Positions 16,535-24,908 of a stretch of 50,292 nt of DNA are shown here, piece by piece; within the stretch, counting starts at the first letter, position 1, and every line of letters starts with the position of its first letter. Location: assembly GCA_045595365.1 (NCBI GenBank), contig JAZOAI010000043.1, positions 1 through 50,292 of the forward strand, written 5' to 3'. Made by a program: the position numbers and the translations under genes. The notes below the pieces were generated by a model, which did not search any database, had not been told where the DNA came from, and saw nothing but the letters and a program-made list of their open reading frames with translations. This stretch comes from SIG480 sp045595365. GTDB lineage: Bacteria > Bacillota > Clostridia > Oscillospirales > JAAYXM01.

Positions 16535-18769
16535 TTGTATCATAAATTGAGTATAGAAGAGACTTTAAATTCTCTTGATGTAAACCCCGAAGACGGGCTT
16601 TCTTATGAAGAAGCAGCTTTTCGCGGCGAGAAGATTTCCCAAAAGAGCGAAAATTCATCCTTTTTCAAGTTTGCCCGAGTGGGGCTTTCCCGCCCAAGTG
16701 TGTGGCTTCTTCTCGTTGCCGCAGCCCTCGTGGCAGTGCTTGACGGAATCCTGCCCTCGCTTCTCATCCTCGCCGTGATTGTCATAAACGTGGTTTTCTC
16801 TGCCGAGGGCAAGCGGCGCGGACTTAAGGCTATTGAGAATTCCGTCCGCCCGACAGTCACTCACGCCGTTGTCCTCCGGAGCGGCGCAAAAATGAGGCTC
16901 TTGTCTGACGAGCTTGTCGTCGGCGACATTGTCACCCTGAAGCCCGGGCGCATAGTCCCTGCGGATTTGCGGCTTATTTCCGCCGACGGGCTCGTTATCG
17001 ATGAATCCTCACTTACCGGTCTTTCCGAGGTTTCAAAGGATGCAAACGCAACCGTGCCCGGCGACGTTCCCCCCGAGAGGCGCGTAAACTGCGCATTCGA
17101 GGGAACCATCGTTCTTCGTGGCAGAGGCGACGGCGTCGTTATCTCCACGGGGATGTCAACTGAAATGAGCAGGCTCGCAAGAGGGATTGATACTCCCGAA
17201 AGAGACGCGGCACCTGTCCTTGCGCGGATTAAAAAGATTTCAGAAAAGCTCACTGTTGCAGTCAGCCTTATTTGCGTTTTTATTTTCATCGCTGGCCTTT
17301 TGTTTGACAATGGGCTTCTCGAAAGTGCTGCGGCGTGTATTGCGCTTGCGGTTGCTGCGATTCCGGAAGGGCTTTATATCGCCGCCCTCACCTCTCTTTC
17401 AAAGGGCGCGCGCCGCCTGACGGCCTCCGGCTTCTGCATTAAGAGCATCGAAGCGGTTGAAAGCCTCGGCGAGGTGTCGGCTTACATAACCGACATCCCG
17501 AAGCTCGGAGTCAGCGCAACATATACAAACGGGCGAAGAAAAGCTCCCCACGAAGAAGACACGGCTCCGTTTATTGACGGGCTTCTTCTTTGCGAGCTTG
17601 AGAACCCGTCACTCTCCGCATACGCCTCTCACCGATGCGATGCGGAAGAAATCCGCGCGGCGTTCCCGAAGATAGGCGAGCTTTCGGGCGAGGTTACGAC
17701 AACTCTCCACAGGGCGGGAAGGACTACGGTCTCATACACCGGTGGAGACGCGTTTGAGATTCTTGAGCGCTCCGAGCGCATCTGGGAATTCGGAAAAATC
17801 CGCACACTCACCGAGAGCGACCGCGAAGAAATCCGTGCCTGCATCTCCTCTTTTGAGGCGGAGGGCTTCTCTTCTACTGCAATCGGAATGCGCTCGGGTG
17901 ACGAACTCCCGTGTGACACTTCTCTCGTATTTCTCGGGATTGCCGCAACAAGCGCCGAGAGCGATGCGGCTACAACTCCCGATACGGAAGCTCTCAAGGA
18001 GCTTAATATCCCCGTTTATCTCGTTACCTCCGCAGACGCAAACAGGGCTCGCCTCGGTGCCGAGGCTCTCTCTATCCCGAGTGAGAACATTCTTTGCGGG
18101 CGCGACATTGAGCGAATGAGCGAAACCTCGCTCTGCAAGGTGCTTTCCGACACGTTTGTTTTTGCAGGGCTTGCCCCCAGGGACAAGGTCCGCATAGCCC
18201 TCGCGCTAAAGAGCCTCGGAAGGACCGTCTGCGCGATTGGCAGCAGTCTCTCCGACACAGCACTTCTTGACAGCGCCGATGTCGGGCTCTCCGATATCCG
18301 CGCAGAGGATGCAGCAAAAAGCGCATCCGACGTTCTCTATAACGGAGATTCGGGGGCAGACCGCGCAATCATCCTCGGAAGCATAACACGTGAAAACCTT
18401 TCCCGCGCCGTTACCTACCTCATCGCCGCAAACCTCTCGGAAGTTATTTGCGTTGGGCTTTCTGTGGCTTCAGGCTTCGGATATCCCATGACCCCCTTCC
18501 AGATTCTCTTTGTCAATTTAATTACGGACATTTTCCCGGCTATGCTGCTTGCAAATTCTTCCCGCCGGCGCGGCCGCTGCAGCAGCAGAACTTTGTATAT
18601 CATCGGCGGCATTTTCGGAATCCTCTCAACTGTTGCTTTTCTCGTTTGTTCTTCGATTTCTTCTCTCCGCGAATTTGCCGGCATAATCTGCGCGGCGACG
18701 CTCACGGTCCTTGAGCTTCTCCTCGTTATCCCCGCTCACCTTCTGGGAGGGACTAAAAATGCCAAGTGA
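16535..18769 (+). CDS. P2-type cation ATPase homologue with eroded catalytic motifs (pseudo-ATPase)
   Basis: A membrane protein of about 744 aa with the architecture of a Ca2+/Mg2+-type P-ATPase: an N-terminal cation-ATPase domain (HKLSIEETLNSLDV), M1-M2, an actuator domain, M3-M4 with PEGL, cytoplasmic P and N regions, and a C-terminal membrane part with NLITDIFPAM. The signature residues are altered. Actuator TGE reads TGL (residues 161-163). The phosphorylation motif DKTGT reads DIPKL (Asp320 kept, Lys and TGT lost). The hinge motif GDGVND reads GSSLSD. The nucleotide-site KGA appears as TGG. It is therefore probably not a pump, although the frame is intact and GC-rich like its neighbours. 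TTG at 16535 is chosen as start because of the promoter and GGAG; it ends 11 bases inside the CYTH gene. Confidence 0.85.
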   Translation: MYHKLSIEETLNSLDVNPEDGLSYEEAAFRGEKISQKSENSSFFKFARVGLSRPSVWLLLVAAALVAVLDGILPSLLILAVIVINVVFSAEGKRRGLKAIENSVRPTVTHAVVLRSGAKMRLLSDELVVGDIVTLKPGRIVPADLRLISADGLVIDESSLTGLSEVSKDANATVPGDVPPERRVNCAFEGTIVLRGRGDGVVISTGMSTEMSRLARGIDTPERDAAPVLARIKKISEKLTVAVSLICVFIFIAGLLFDNGLLESAAACIALAVAAIPEGLYIAALTSLSKGARRLTASGFCIKSIEAVESLGEVSAYITDIPKLGVSATYTNGRRKAPHEEDTAPFIDGLLLCELENPSLSAYASHRCDAEEIRAAFPKIGELSGEVTTTLHRAGRTTVSYTGGDAFEILERSERIWEFGKIRTLTESDREEIRACISSFEAEGFSSTAIGMRSGDELPCDTSLVFLGIAATSAESDAATTPDTEALKELNIPVYLVTSADANRARLGAEALSIPSENILCGRDIERMSETSLCKVLSDTFVFAGLAPRDKVRIALALKSLGRTVCAIGSSLSDTALLDSADVGLSDIRAEDAAKSASDVLYNGDSGADRAIILGSITRENLSRAVTYLIAANLSEVICVGLSVASGFGYPMTPFQILFVNLITDIFPAMLLANSSRRRGRCSSRTLYIIGGIFGILSTVAFLVCSSISSLREFAGIICAATLTVLELLLVIPAHLLGGTKNAK

Positions 18770-19346
18770 AACTGAGCTTAAATACGCGCCGCCTGAGTTT
18801 TTTTCAGCAGAGAAGCTCTTTTCACTGCCTGAAATTGCCCCATACTGCGGTGAAATATCAGAAACAAAAATGGAAACGGAATATCTCGACACCCCCGATT
18901 TTAGCGCGGCACGGCGCGGTATAACTCTCCGCCGCCGTTTTGAAAACGGCGAGAGCATAATTTATGCGAAGTGCTCGCGCCTCGTCTCCGGCGAGCTTTC
19001 CGTTCGGGGAGAATGGAGCGTCTCCTCATCCGATATTCCCGGCGCCGCCTCGCTTTTAGCGGATGCGGGCGCGCCGACGAGCGCACTCTGCGGGATGCCG
19101 CTCAAAGTTGTGGGGAGTGTTTCGTTTCTTCGCAAAGAGGCCGAGGTTTGTCTGCCATGCGGGTTGTCTTTTATTCTCTCTTACGACGAAGGGTTTTTCA
19201 GAGAGAAAATTCCGTTTTCAGAAATTGAGCTTGAGCTTACCTCGGGCGATGCAGACGAGCTTCTGAGATTTGGCAGAATTCTTTCGGAAAAATACTCCTT
19301 TTCACCCGAGATGCGTTCAAAATATGCAAGGGCAGTTATGGAATAA
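18759..19346 (+). CDS. CYTH domain protein (triphosphatase/adenylate-cyclase fold)
   Basis: A cytoplasmic protein of about 195 aa with the CYTH tunnel-fold signature ExExK as ETELK at residues 4-8, then METEYLDTPDF, ITLRRRF, YAKCS, and the acidic strand SEIELEL, ending with MRSKYARAV. These are the residues that line the triphosphate-binding, metal-dependent active site, so it looks functional. Known members hydrolyse inorganic triphosphate or thiamine triphosphate; the substrate here is unknown. ATG at 18759 has GGAGG upstream and lies inside the end of the ATPase-like gene, so the two are probably translationally coupled. The frame is open further upstream but without a ribosome binding site. 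Confidence 0.85.
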   Translation: MPSETELKYAPPEFFSAEKLFSLPEIAPYCGEISETKMETEYLDTPDFSAARRGITLRRRFENGESIIYAKCSRLVSGELSVRGEWSVSSSDIPGAASLLADAGAPTSALCGMPLKVVGSVSFLRKEAEVCLPCGLSFILSYDEGFFREKIPFSEIELELTSGDADELLRFGRILSEKYSFSPEMRSKYARAVME

Positions 19347-19374
19347 CAGCTTTCGTCTTATTTGTCGAATATGC

Positions 19375-19403
19375 TTGACAAATGTCGGCGAGTACAATAT
19401 AAT
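19375..19403 (+). promoter_or_regulatory. Consensus sigma-A promoter of the uracil permease gene
   Basis: A perfect TTGACA (19375-19380), a 17-base spacer and a perfect TATAAT (19398-19403). Transcription should start near 19410, giving a leader of about 130 bases before the ATG. Confidence 0.92.
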
Positions 19404-19409
19404 ATTTGA

Positions 19410-19541
19410 CGTGAACGACCTTTAAAACCGGTACCGCGATACCGACAAGGGCGCAGTTTCAAGTGTGACAAGCCACGCCTTGCCGAGTAGCTCGGTGAGG
19501 CGTTTTTTTCGTTCAAATTTAATAACAGAGGAGAAGACAGT
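19410..19541 (+). promoter_or_regulatory. Structured leader (attenuator or riboswitch) of the permease gene
   Basis: The leader holds a hairpin CGGTA/TACCG (19429-19433 with 19440-19444) and an intrinsic terminator just before the gene. The segment CAAGGGCG (19446-19453) can pair with CGCCTTG (19476-19482), which is part of the 5' arm of the terminator, so a competing antiterminator can form. This is the layout of a ligand- or protein-controlled attenuator. I do not recognise the class: PyrR-binding and guanine-riboswitch consensus elements are not visible. Confidence 0.6.
19475..19509 (+). terminator. Intrinsic terminator in the permease leader
   Basis: The 13-base arms 19475-19487 and 19491-19503 pair completely (two G-U wobbles) around a TAG loop and are followed by seven T. 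It lies between the promoter and the ATG, so it must be bypassed for expression. Confidence 0.85.
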
Positions 19542-20909
19542 ATGAAAATGATTTTCGACGTAGAGTCAAAGCCCAAGTTCGGCCAGCTCATTGTTTTTGC
19601 TATCCAGCAGATGCTTGCTATCATGGCCGCAACAATCGCCGTTCCGATGATTATCGGAAACGGAATGTCCACAGCTGCTGCAATGTTCGGCGCAGGTGTC
19701 GGCACAATAGTTTACCTTCTTTTCACAAAGTTTAAAAGCCCGGTTTTCCTCGGCTCATCATTTGCCTTCCTCGGCTCGATGTTTGCAGCCTTTGCCGGTG
19801 GCGTTTCAATGGCGCTCGGTTATCTCGGCCTTATCATCGGTGCAATTTCGGCAGGTCTTGTTTATGTAATTATTGCGATTGTCGTCAAGCTCGTCGGAGT
19901 TAACTGGATTAACAAGCTTATGCCTCCGGTTGTTATCGGCCCGACAGTTGCCATCATCGGGCTCTCCCTTGCAGGCAACGCAGTTGGCGACATCATGAAG
20001 GGCGATATCCTCTCTGCTGACGGCGCTATGCTCGCATCTCCCTATGTTGCTCTTATCTGCGGCCTTATTACTCTCGCCGTTGTTATGCTCTGCTCAACCT
20101 TCGGCAAGAAGATGGCTCGCCTTATCCCGTTCATCATCGGTATTATTGCAGGTTATGCTGTTGCAGCAATCCTCACGGTTATCGGAAACGCATACGGCAT
20201 AGATTCTCTCAAGATTATTGATTTTTCAGTATTCACAAACTATATGCTCGCAGACGGTGCAGTTTCTCTCAAGACTTTCTTAAGCCTTCCGGACTTCACC
20301 TTCCTCAAGGCTATGGATGGCGTTGTTGAACTCAACGCTCAGTATATCGCGACAATCCTCGTTGCATACGTTCCGGTTGCATTCGTTGTTTTCGCAGAGC
20401 ACGTTGCTGACCACAAGAACCTTTCTTCCATCATCGAGCGCGACCTTCTCAAGGAGCCGGGTCTCCACAGAACTCTCCTCGGCGACGGTATCGGCTCAAT
20501 GGCAGGCGCACTCTTTGGCGGATGCCCGAACACTACATACGGCGAAAGCGTAGGCTGTGTCGCTATCACAAAGAACGCATCGGTAAGAACAATCCTTGCA
20601 GCGGCTATCGGATGCATCCTCGTTTCGTTCATCACTCCGCTTGTTGCATTTGTTGATTCTATCCCCGCTTGTGTTATGGGCGGCGTCTGCATCTCGCTTT
20701 ACGGCTTCATCGCAGTATCAGGTCTTAAGATGCTCCAGCAGGTTGACCTCAACCAGAACCGTAACCTCTTCACAGCATCAGTCATCCTTATCGCCGGCAT
20801 CGGCGGAATGACTCTCACCTTCGGCGCTGTAACTCTCACATCAATCGCAACAGCGCTCATCCTCGGAATCCTCACAAACACAATGCTTTCCAAGGAAAAG
20901 AACGACTAA
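19542..20909 (+). CDS. uraA: NCS2-family uracil permease
   Basis: A 455-aa membrane protein with about fourteen segments, of the nucleobase-cation symporter-2 family, predicted to import uracil with protons. The N-terminal FAIQQMLAIMAATIAVPMI and the segment GGCPNTTYGESVGCVAITK match the uracil branch (PTTTYGEN in UraA), rather than the xanthine branch. Strong promoter, AGGAG ribosome binding site, its own leader and a downstream terminator make it a single-gene unit. A purine substrate cannot be excluded from sequence alone. Confidence 0.88.
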   Translation: MKMIFDVESKPKFGQLIVFAIQQMLAIMAATIAVPMIIGNGMSTAAAMFGAGVGTIVYLLFTKFKSPVFLGSSFAFLGSMFAAFAGGVSMALGYLGLIIGAISAGLVYVIIAIVVKLVGVNWINKLMPPVVIGPTVAIIGLSLAGNAVGDIMKGDILSADGAMLASPYVALICGLITLAVVMLCSTFGKKMARLIPFIIGIIAGYAVAAILTVIGNAYGIDSLKIIDFSVFTNYMLADGAVSLKTFLSLPDFTFLKAMDGVVELNAQYIATILVAYVPVAFVVFAEHVADHKNLSSIIERDLLKEPGLHRTLLGDGIGSMAGALFGGCPNTTYGESVGCVAITKNASVRTILAAAIGCILVSFITPLVAFVDSIPACVMGGVCISLYGFIAVSGLKMLQQVDLNQNRNLFTASVILIAGIGGMTLTFGAVTLTSIATALILGILTNTMLSKEKND

Positions 20910-20924
20910 TTTAAGAAAAAACTT

Positions 20925-20958
20925 AAAGGAGTAGATTCCGTTTGGAGTCTACTCCTTT
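20925..20958 (+). terminator. Terminator after the uracil permease gene
   Basis: AAAGGAGTAGA (20925-20935) pairs perfectly with 20948-20958 around a 12-base loop. T-rich sequence ends the second arm and follows it. It lies 16 bases after the stop codon. Confidence 0.85.
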
Positions 20959-20976
20959 CTTGTTAGGTAATATAGG

Positions 20977-21032
20977 TGTAGGGGCGGATGCCTACATCCG
21001 ACCGCGGGACGATGTGGGCATCGTCCCCTACA
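20977..21032. repeat. Modular palindromic repeat, family 1 (modules E+C)
   Basis: The outer ends TGTAGGGG and CCCCTACA enclose two hairpins: CGGATG..CATCCG (module E) and GACGATG..CATCGTC (module C). It lies between the convergent permease and acetyltransferase genes. The same modules recur at 26926-26994, 44412-44480 and in the array 45247-45757. Confidence 0.85.
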
Positions 21033-21049
21033 TTTTTAATTCTTCATTT

Positions 21050-21514
21050 TTACAGTATCGTTTCCATATATGTCTTCTGCGGTTTCATTCCGAGCTTCTC
21101 GTAGAACTTCATCGCCTTCGGATTACAGCTCCAGACATTGAGAGTTAAGTTATAGCAGCCTGACTTCTTTGCGAGGTCTGCCGCCGCGTTATAAAGCTCA
21201 CGCCCGATATGCTTTCCGCGCATCTTTTCATCAACGCATAAATCGTCTATATAAAGAGTCTTTATATCGGTGAGAACCGAGCTTTCTTTATGCTGCTCGA
21301 AAATGCAGAAGCAATAACCCAGAACATTGTCATCCCCGTCAACAGAAACGAGTATCGGGCGGTTCCCGTCTCCGAGAAGCGCTTTAAGCTCCTCGTCGTT
21401 ATACTTTCTCCCGATTTTGAATATATCGGGGCGACCTTTATGATGAACAAGGTCCACCTGCGAAAGTAAATCTAAAATCTTCGGAATATCTTTTTCCTTT
21501 GCATAGCGTATCAT
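21050..21514 (-). CDS. GNAT-family N-acetyltransferase
   Basis: A 154-aa GNAT-fold protein that should transfer an acetyl group from acetyl-CoA to an amine. The start IRYAKEKDIPKILDLLSQV is typical, and the acetyl-CoA pyrophosphate loop (Q/R-x-x-G-x-G/A) is seen in the MRGKHIGRELYNAA segment following the DDLCVDEKMRGK strand. The C-terminal WSCNPKAMKFYEKLGMKP is the usual GNAT end. AAGGAG precedes the ATG. The substrate is unknown; it stands alone between repeats. Confidence 0.88.
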   Translation of the reverse strand: MIRYAKEKDIPKILDLLSQVDLVHHKGRPDIFKIGRKYNDEELKALLGDGNRPILVSVDGDDNVLGYCFCIFEQHKESSVLTDIKTLYIDDLCVDEKMRGKHIGRELYNAAADLAKKSGCYNLTLNVWSCNPKAMKFYEKLGMKPQKTYMETIL

Positions 21515-21560
21515 CGTTGAATCTCCTTTTATGGTTTTGTCAAGTTAGAGACAAAATTTT

Positions 21561-21613
21561 TGTTGGGGACATTCACGAATGTCCCGCGGGCGATTCTTGA
21601 ATCGCCCCTACAT
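21561..21613. repeat. Modular palindromic repeat, family 1 (modules A+B)
   Basis: Two hairpins, GGGACATTC/GAATGTCCC (module A) and GGGCGATTC/GAATCGCCC (module B), lie inside near-complementary ends TTGGGGA and CCCCTACA. It sits about 50 bases upstream of the acetyltransferase gene, between it and any promoter. Identical A+B units occur at 44346-44397 and in the 45 kb array. Confidence 0.88.
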
Positions 21614-21728
21614 TTTAACTCTTGTATAGCAAACATTATAATGACCGAACGATTTAATTTTGCCCGATCTTTTACATATCTGTCTTCATTGTAGCACATT
21701 TTTCCTCAATCTGCAATTTTTGCAAACG

Positions 21729-21757
21729 CTCCCCGACGGAAGACGACCGTCGGGGAG
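21729..21757 (-). terminator. Hairpin terminator after dnaJ
   Basis: CTCCCCGACGG (21729-21739) pairs perfectly with CCGTCGGGGAG (21747-21757). It is just beyond the dnaJ stop. The T-run on the minus strand is short, so termination strength is uncertain. Confidence 0.65.
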
Positions 21758-21763
21758 TGTGTT

Positions 21764-22903
21764 TTATTTTCTCTTAAGTTTTTCAAAAAAGCTCTTGCGC
21801 TCGGTGTATGCATTCTCTCCCACCGACTTTGCAAACTCTGCGAGAAGGTCCTTCTGCTTCTGATTGAGATTTTTCGGAACCTCAATATTTACGCGCACGA
21901 GCTGGTCTCCGCGCCGCGAAGAGTTGAGCACGGGCACGCCCTTTCCGCGAAGCCTGAAGACTGTCCCCGTCTGTGTTCCTTCGGGAACGGTATATTTGAC
22001 CTTTCCGTCAAGCGTCGGCACCTCAATTTCCGCGCCGAGAACTGCCTGAGAGAATGTAATCGGAACCTCGCAGTGGATAGTTGTTCCGTCACGCATAAGT
22101 ATGTGGTGCGGGCGGACAGAGACTGTAATCAAAACATCTCCGTTCGGGCCGCCGTTTGAGCCGGCGTTGCCCTCGCCGCGAAGCGAGATTGTCTGCCCGT
22201 CGTCAATCCCCGCGGGGACTTTTACGGAGAGCTTTCTTGAAGCTCTCTCTTTTCCGGAGCCGCCGCAGCCCTTACACGGAGTTTTTATAATCTTTCCGGA
22301 GCCACCGCAGGTCGGGCAAACGCCCGAGCTTGAAACAACTCCGAGCGGAGTGCGTCGGGTTGTCTTTATAGTTCCCGTTCCGTGGCACGCTGAGCAGGTT
22401 TCAGCACTTGTGCCCGATTCTGCGCCGCTTCCGCCACACTTTGAACATTTTTCAGTTTTTGTTATGTTTATTTCCTTCGTGCAGCCAAACGCCGCTTCCT
22501 CAAACGAGAGAACGAGGTTTACGCGAAGGCTCTCTCCGCGAGTCGGTGCATTGCGCCGGGTCTGTCCGCCACCAAAGCCTCCGCCGAAGAATGACCCGAA
22601 GATGTCTCCGATGTCAAAGTCCTCAAAGCCAAAGCCTCCGCCGTAGCCGCCATATCCGCCTGCGCCGAAGTTTGGGTCAACCCCTGCATGGCCAAACTGG
22701 TCATACTTCTGCCGCTTGGATGAGTCGGAAAGAACCTCATAGGCTTCGTTTGCTTCCTTGAACTTCTCTTCTGCCTCTTTATTGTCTTTATTAAAGTCCG
22801 GGTGATACTTTTTCGCAAGCTTGCGGTATGCTGACTTGAGTTCCGCGTCAGTCGCCGTTTTTGCAACGCCCAGGACTTCATAATAATCTCTTTTATCCGC
22901 CAT
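21764..22903 (-). CDS. dnaJ: Chaperone protein DnaJ
   Basis: A 379-aa type I DnaJ, the Hsp40 co-chaperone that delivers clients to DnaK and stimulates its ATPase. The J domain (residues 1-70) contains the essential HPD as KYHPDFNK. A Gly/Phe-rich region follows, then a zinc-binding domain with four CxxCxGxG repeats (CSKCGGSG, CSACHGTG, CPTCGGSG, CKGCGGSG), and the C-terminal client-binding barrels. Ribosome binding site GGAGG. It is the last gene of the hrcA operon, separated from dnaK by a gap with two hairpins. Confidence 0.97.
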   Translation of the reverse strand: MADKRDYYEVLGVAKTATDAELKSAYRKLAKKYHPDFNKDNKEAEEKFKEANEAYEVLSDSSKRQKYDQFGHAGVDPNFGAGGYGGYGGGFGFEDFDIGDIFGSFFGGGFGGGQTRRNAPTRGESLRVNLVLSFEEAAFGCTKEINITKTEKCSKCGGSGAESGTSAETCSACHGTGTIKTTRRTPLGVVSSSGVCPTCGGSGKIIKTPCKGCGGSGKERASRKLSVKVPAGIDDGQTISLRGEGNAGSNGGPNGDVLITVSVRPHHILMRDGTTIHCEVPITFSQAVLGAEIEVPTLDGKVKYTVPEGTQTGTVFRLRGKGVPVLNSSRRGDQLVRVNIEVPKNLNQKQKDLLAEFAKSVGENAYTERKSFFEKLKRK

Positions 22904-22932
22904 AATCTTCCTCCGGAAAATGCAGAATTCAT

Positions 22933-23036
22933 AATGCAGAATGCAGAATTTGTCAGAAATCCTTTAACTTCGACAAAACACCGGAATTTGGCACTCTGCA
23001 TTCTGCATTGAAATTGCCGCTCAAAGCGGCAATTTC
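22933..23036. repeat. Inverted repeats in the dnaK-dnaJ gap
   Basis: A 15-base arm (22933-22947, AATGCAGAATGCAGA) pairs exactly with 22995-23009. Next to it, GAAATTGCCGCT (23010-23021) pairs exactly with 23025-23036 around a CAA loop, just after the dnaK stop. The second hairpin may protect the dnaK 3' end or lower dnaJ expression relative to dnaK. Confidence 0.75.
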
Positions 23037-23038
23037 TA

Positions 23039-24868
23039 TTAGTCTACCTGTGTGTAGTCTGCATCGACTACGTTGTCGTCAGAGGCACCCTGCGCACCTG
23101 CAGCATCTGCAGCTCCTGCCGCAGCCTGAGCCTCCTGAGCCTGCTTGTAGAGCTTCTCTGAAATCTCATAGAACTTCTTTGTAAGCTCCTCTGTCTGTGC
23201 CTTTATAGCCTCGGTGTCTGTGCCCTTGAGAGCTTCCTTGAGCTTATCAACCTCAGCCTGAACACCGGCCTTTTCATCTTCTGTTATCTTGTCGCCAAGC
23301 TCAGAAAGTGTCTTTTCTGTCTGATAAACCATCTGGTCTGCACCATTTCTGATGTCAACCTCTTCGCGGCGCTTCTTGTCTTCCTCTGCAAACTGCTCAG
23401 CTTCCTTGACAGCCTTGTCAATGTCATCCTTTGAGAGATTTGAAGAAGAAGTAATTGTAATCTTCTGCTCCTTACCTGTGCCGAGATCCTTTGCCTTTAC
23501 GTTTACGATGCCGTCAGCGTCGATGTCAAACGAAACCTCAATCTGCGGGATTCCGCGCGGAGCGGGAGCGATTCCGTCAAGATGGAAGCGGCCGAGAGTT
23601 TTGTTGTATGCTGCCATTTCTCTCTCACCCTGGAGAACGTGAACCTCAACAGAGGTCTGGTTGTCAGCCGCAGTAGAGAAAACCTGGCTCTTGTTTGTCG
23701 GGATAGTTGTGTTGCGCTCAATAAGCTTTGTGAAAACACCGCCCATTGTCTCAATTCCGAGAGAAAGCGGAGTAACGTCAAGAAGGAGAATGTCCTTAAC
23801 GTCGCCGGCGAGAACGCCGCCCTGGATTGCTGCACCCATAGCAACGCACTCGTCAGGGTTGATGCCCTTGAACGGTTCCTTGCCGGTGTAGTTCTTAACA
23901 GCCTCTACGACTGCGGGAATTCTTGTGGAGCCGCCGACGAGGAGAACCTTTGAAAGGTCGTTTGCAGAAAGGCCTGCATCGCTCATAGCCTGGCGAACCG
24001 GAACCATTGTGCTGTCGACAAGGTCAGCCGTGAGCTCGTTGAACTTCGCGCGGGAGAGAGTGAGTTCTAAATGCTTGGGGCCGGTTGCATCTGCCGTGAT
24101 ATACGGAAGGCTGATGTTTGTGCTTGTAACGCCGGAAAGCTCAATCTTTGCCTTTTCTGCTGCCTCGCGGATTCTCTGCATAGCCATTTTGTCAGCCTGG
24201 ATGTCAACGCCTGTGTCCTTCTTGAACTCGTCAATAATCCACTTTGCAACGCGGTTGTCAAAATCGTCGCCGCCGAGGCGGTTGTTACCTGCTGTTGCAA
24301 GAACCTCAACAACACCGTCGCCGATTTCGAGGATTGAAACGTCAAACGTTCCGCCGCCGAGGTCATAAATCATTATCTTCTGGTCAGTTTCCTTATCAAG
24401 GCCGTAAGCAAGTGCTGCAGCTGTCGGCTCGTTTACTATACGAAGAACCTCAAGGCCCGCAATCTTGCCCGCGTCTTTTGTTGCCTGGCGCTGGCTGTCG
24501 GTGAAGTATGCCGGAACCGTGATAACCGCCTGAGTTACCTTCTGTCCAAGGAAAGCTTCAGCGTCAGTCTTGAGCTTTGTGAGAACCATCGCTGAAATCT
24601 CCTGCGGAGAATATGCCTTGTCGTCTATCTTGACCTTGTAGTCAGAGCCCATCTCGCGCTTGATTGAAGAGATTGTGCGATCGGGGTTTGTAACAGCCTG
24701 GCGCTTTGCAACCTGGCCGACAAGACGCTCGCCGTCTTTTGAAAACGCAACAACAGACGGAGTTGTTCTTGCGCCCTCAGCGTTTACAAGAACTACGGGC
24801 TCTCCACCCTCCATTACTGCAACGCATGAGTTTGTTGTTCCTAAGTCGATACCTATAATTTTTGACAT
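23039..24868 (-). CDS. dnaK: Chaperone protein DnaK (Hsp70)
   Basis: A 609-aa Hsp70 ATPase. The N-terminal nucleotide-binding domain has IGIDLGTTNSCVAV, VPAYFTDSQRQATKDAG, IYDLGGGTFDVSIL and VLLVGGSTRIPAV; the linker DVTPLSLGIETMGG leads into the substrate-binding domain. The tail is rich in Ala, Gln and Asp, as in other bacterial DnaK. The frame opens five codons earlier, but ATG at 24868 has GGAGG eight bases upstream and begins with the invariant SKIIGIDLG. Confidence 0.98.
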   Translation of the reverse strand: MSKIIGIDLGTTNSCVAVMEGGEPVVLVNAEGARTTPSVVAFSKDGERLVGQVAKRQAVTNPDRTISSIKREMGSDYKVKIDDKAYSPQEISAMVLTKLKTDAEAFLGQKVTQAVITVPAYFTDSQRQATKDAGKIAGLEVLRIVNEPTAAALAYGLDKETDQKIMIYDLGGGTFDVSILEIGDGVVEVLATAGNNRLGGDDFDNRVAKWIIDEFKKDTGVDIQADKMAMQRIREAAEKAKIELSGVTSTNISLPYITADATGPKHLELTLSRAKFNELTADLVDSTMVPVRQAMSDAGLSANDLSKVLLVGGSTRIPAVVEAVKNYTGKEPFKGINPDECVAMGAAIQGGVLAGDVKDILLLDVTPLSLGIETMGGVFTKLIERNTTIPTNKSQVFSTAADNQTSVEVHVLQGEREMAAYNKTLGRFHLDGIAPAPRGIPQIEVSFDIDADGIVNVKAKDLGTGKEQKITITSSSNLSKDDIDKAVKEAEQFAEEDKKRREEVDIRNGADQMVYQTEKTLSELGDKITEDEKAGVQAEVDKLKEALKGTDTEAIKAQTEELTKKFYEISEKLYKQAQEAQAAAGAADAAGAQGASDDNVVDADYTQVD

Positions 24869-24908
24869 AATTACTACCTCCAAATAGTATTATAAATTTT
24901 TACTTATT

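Noticed and set aside
16535..18769. Treating the ATPase-like gene as a pseudogene
   Set aside because: The frame is uninterrupted over 744 codons, has a strong promoter and is coupled to an intact gene, so I keep it as a coding pseudo-enzyme.
19410..19541. PyrR attenuator or guanine riboswitch in the permease leader
   Set aside because: I could not find the PyrR-binding loop or the purine-riboswitch core; only the generic attenuator layout is supported.
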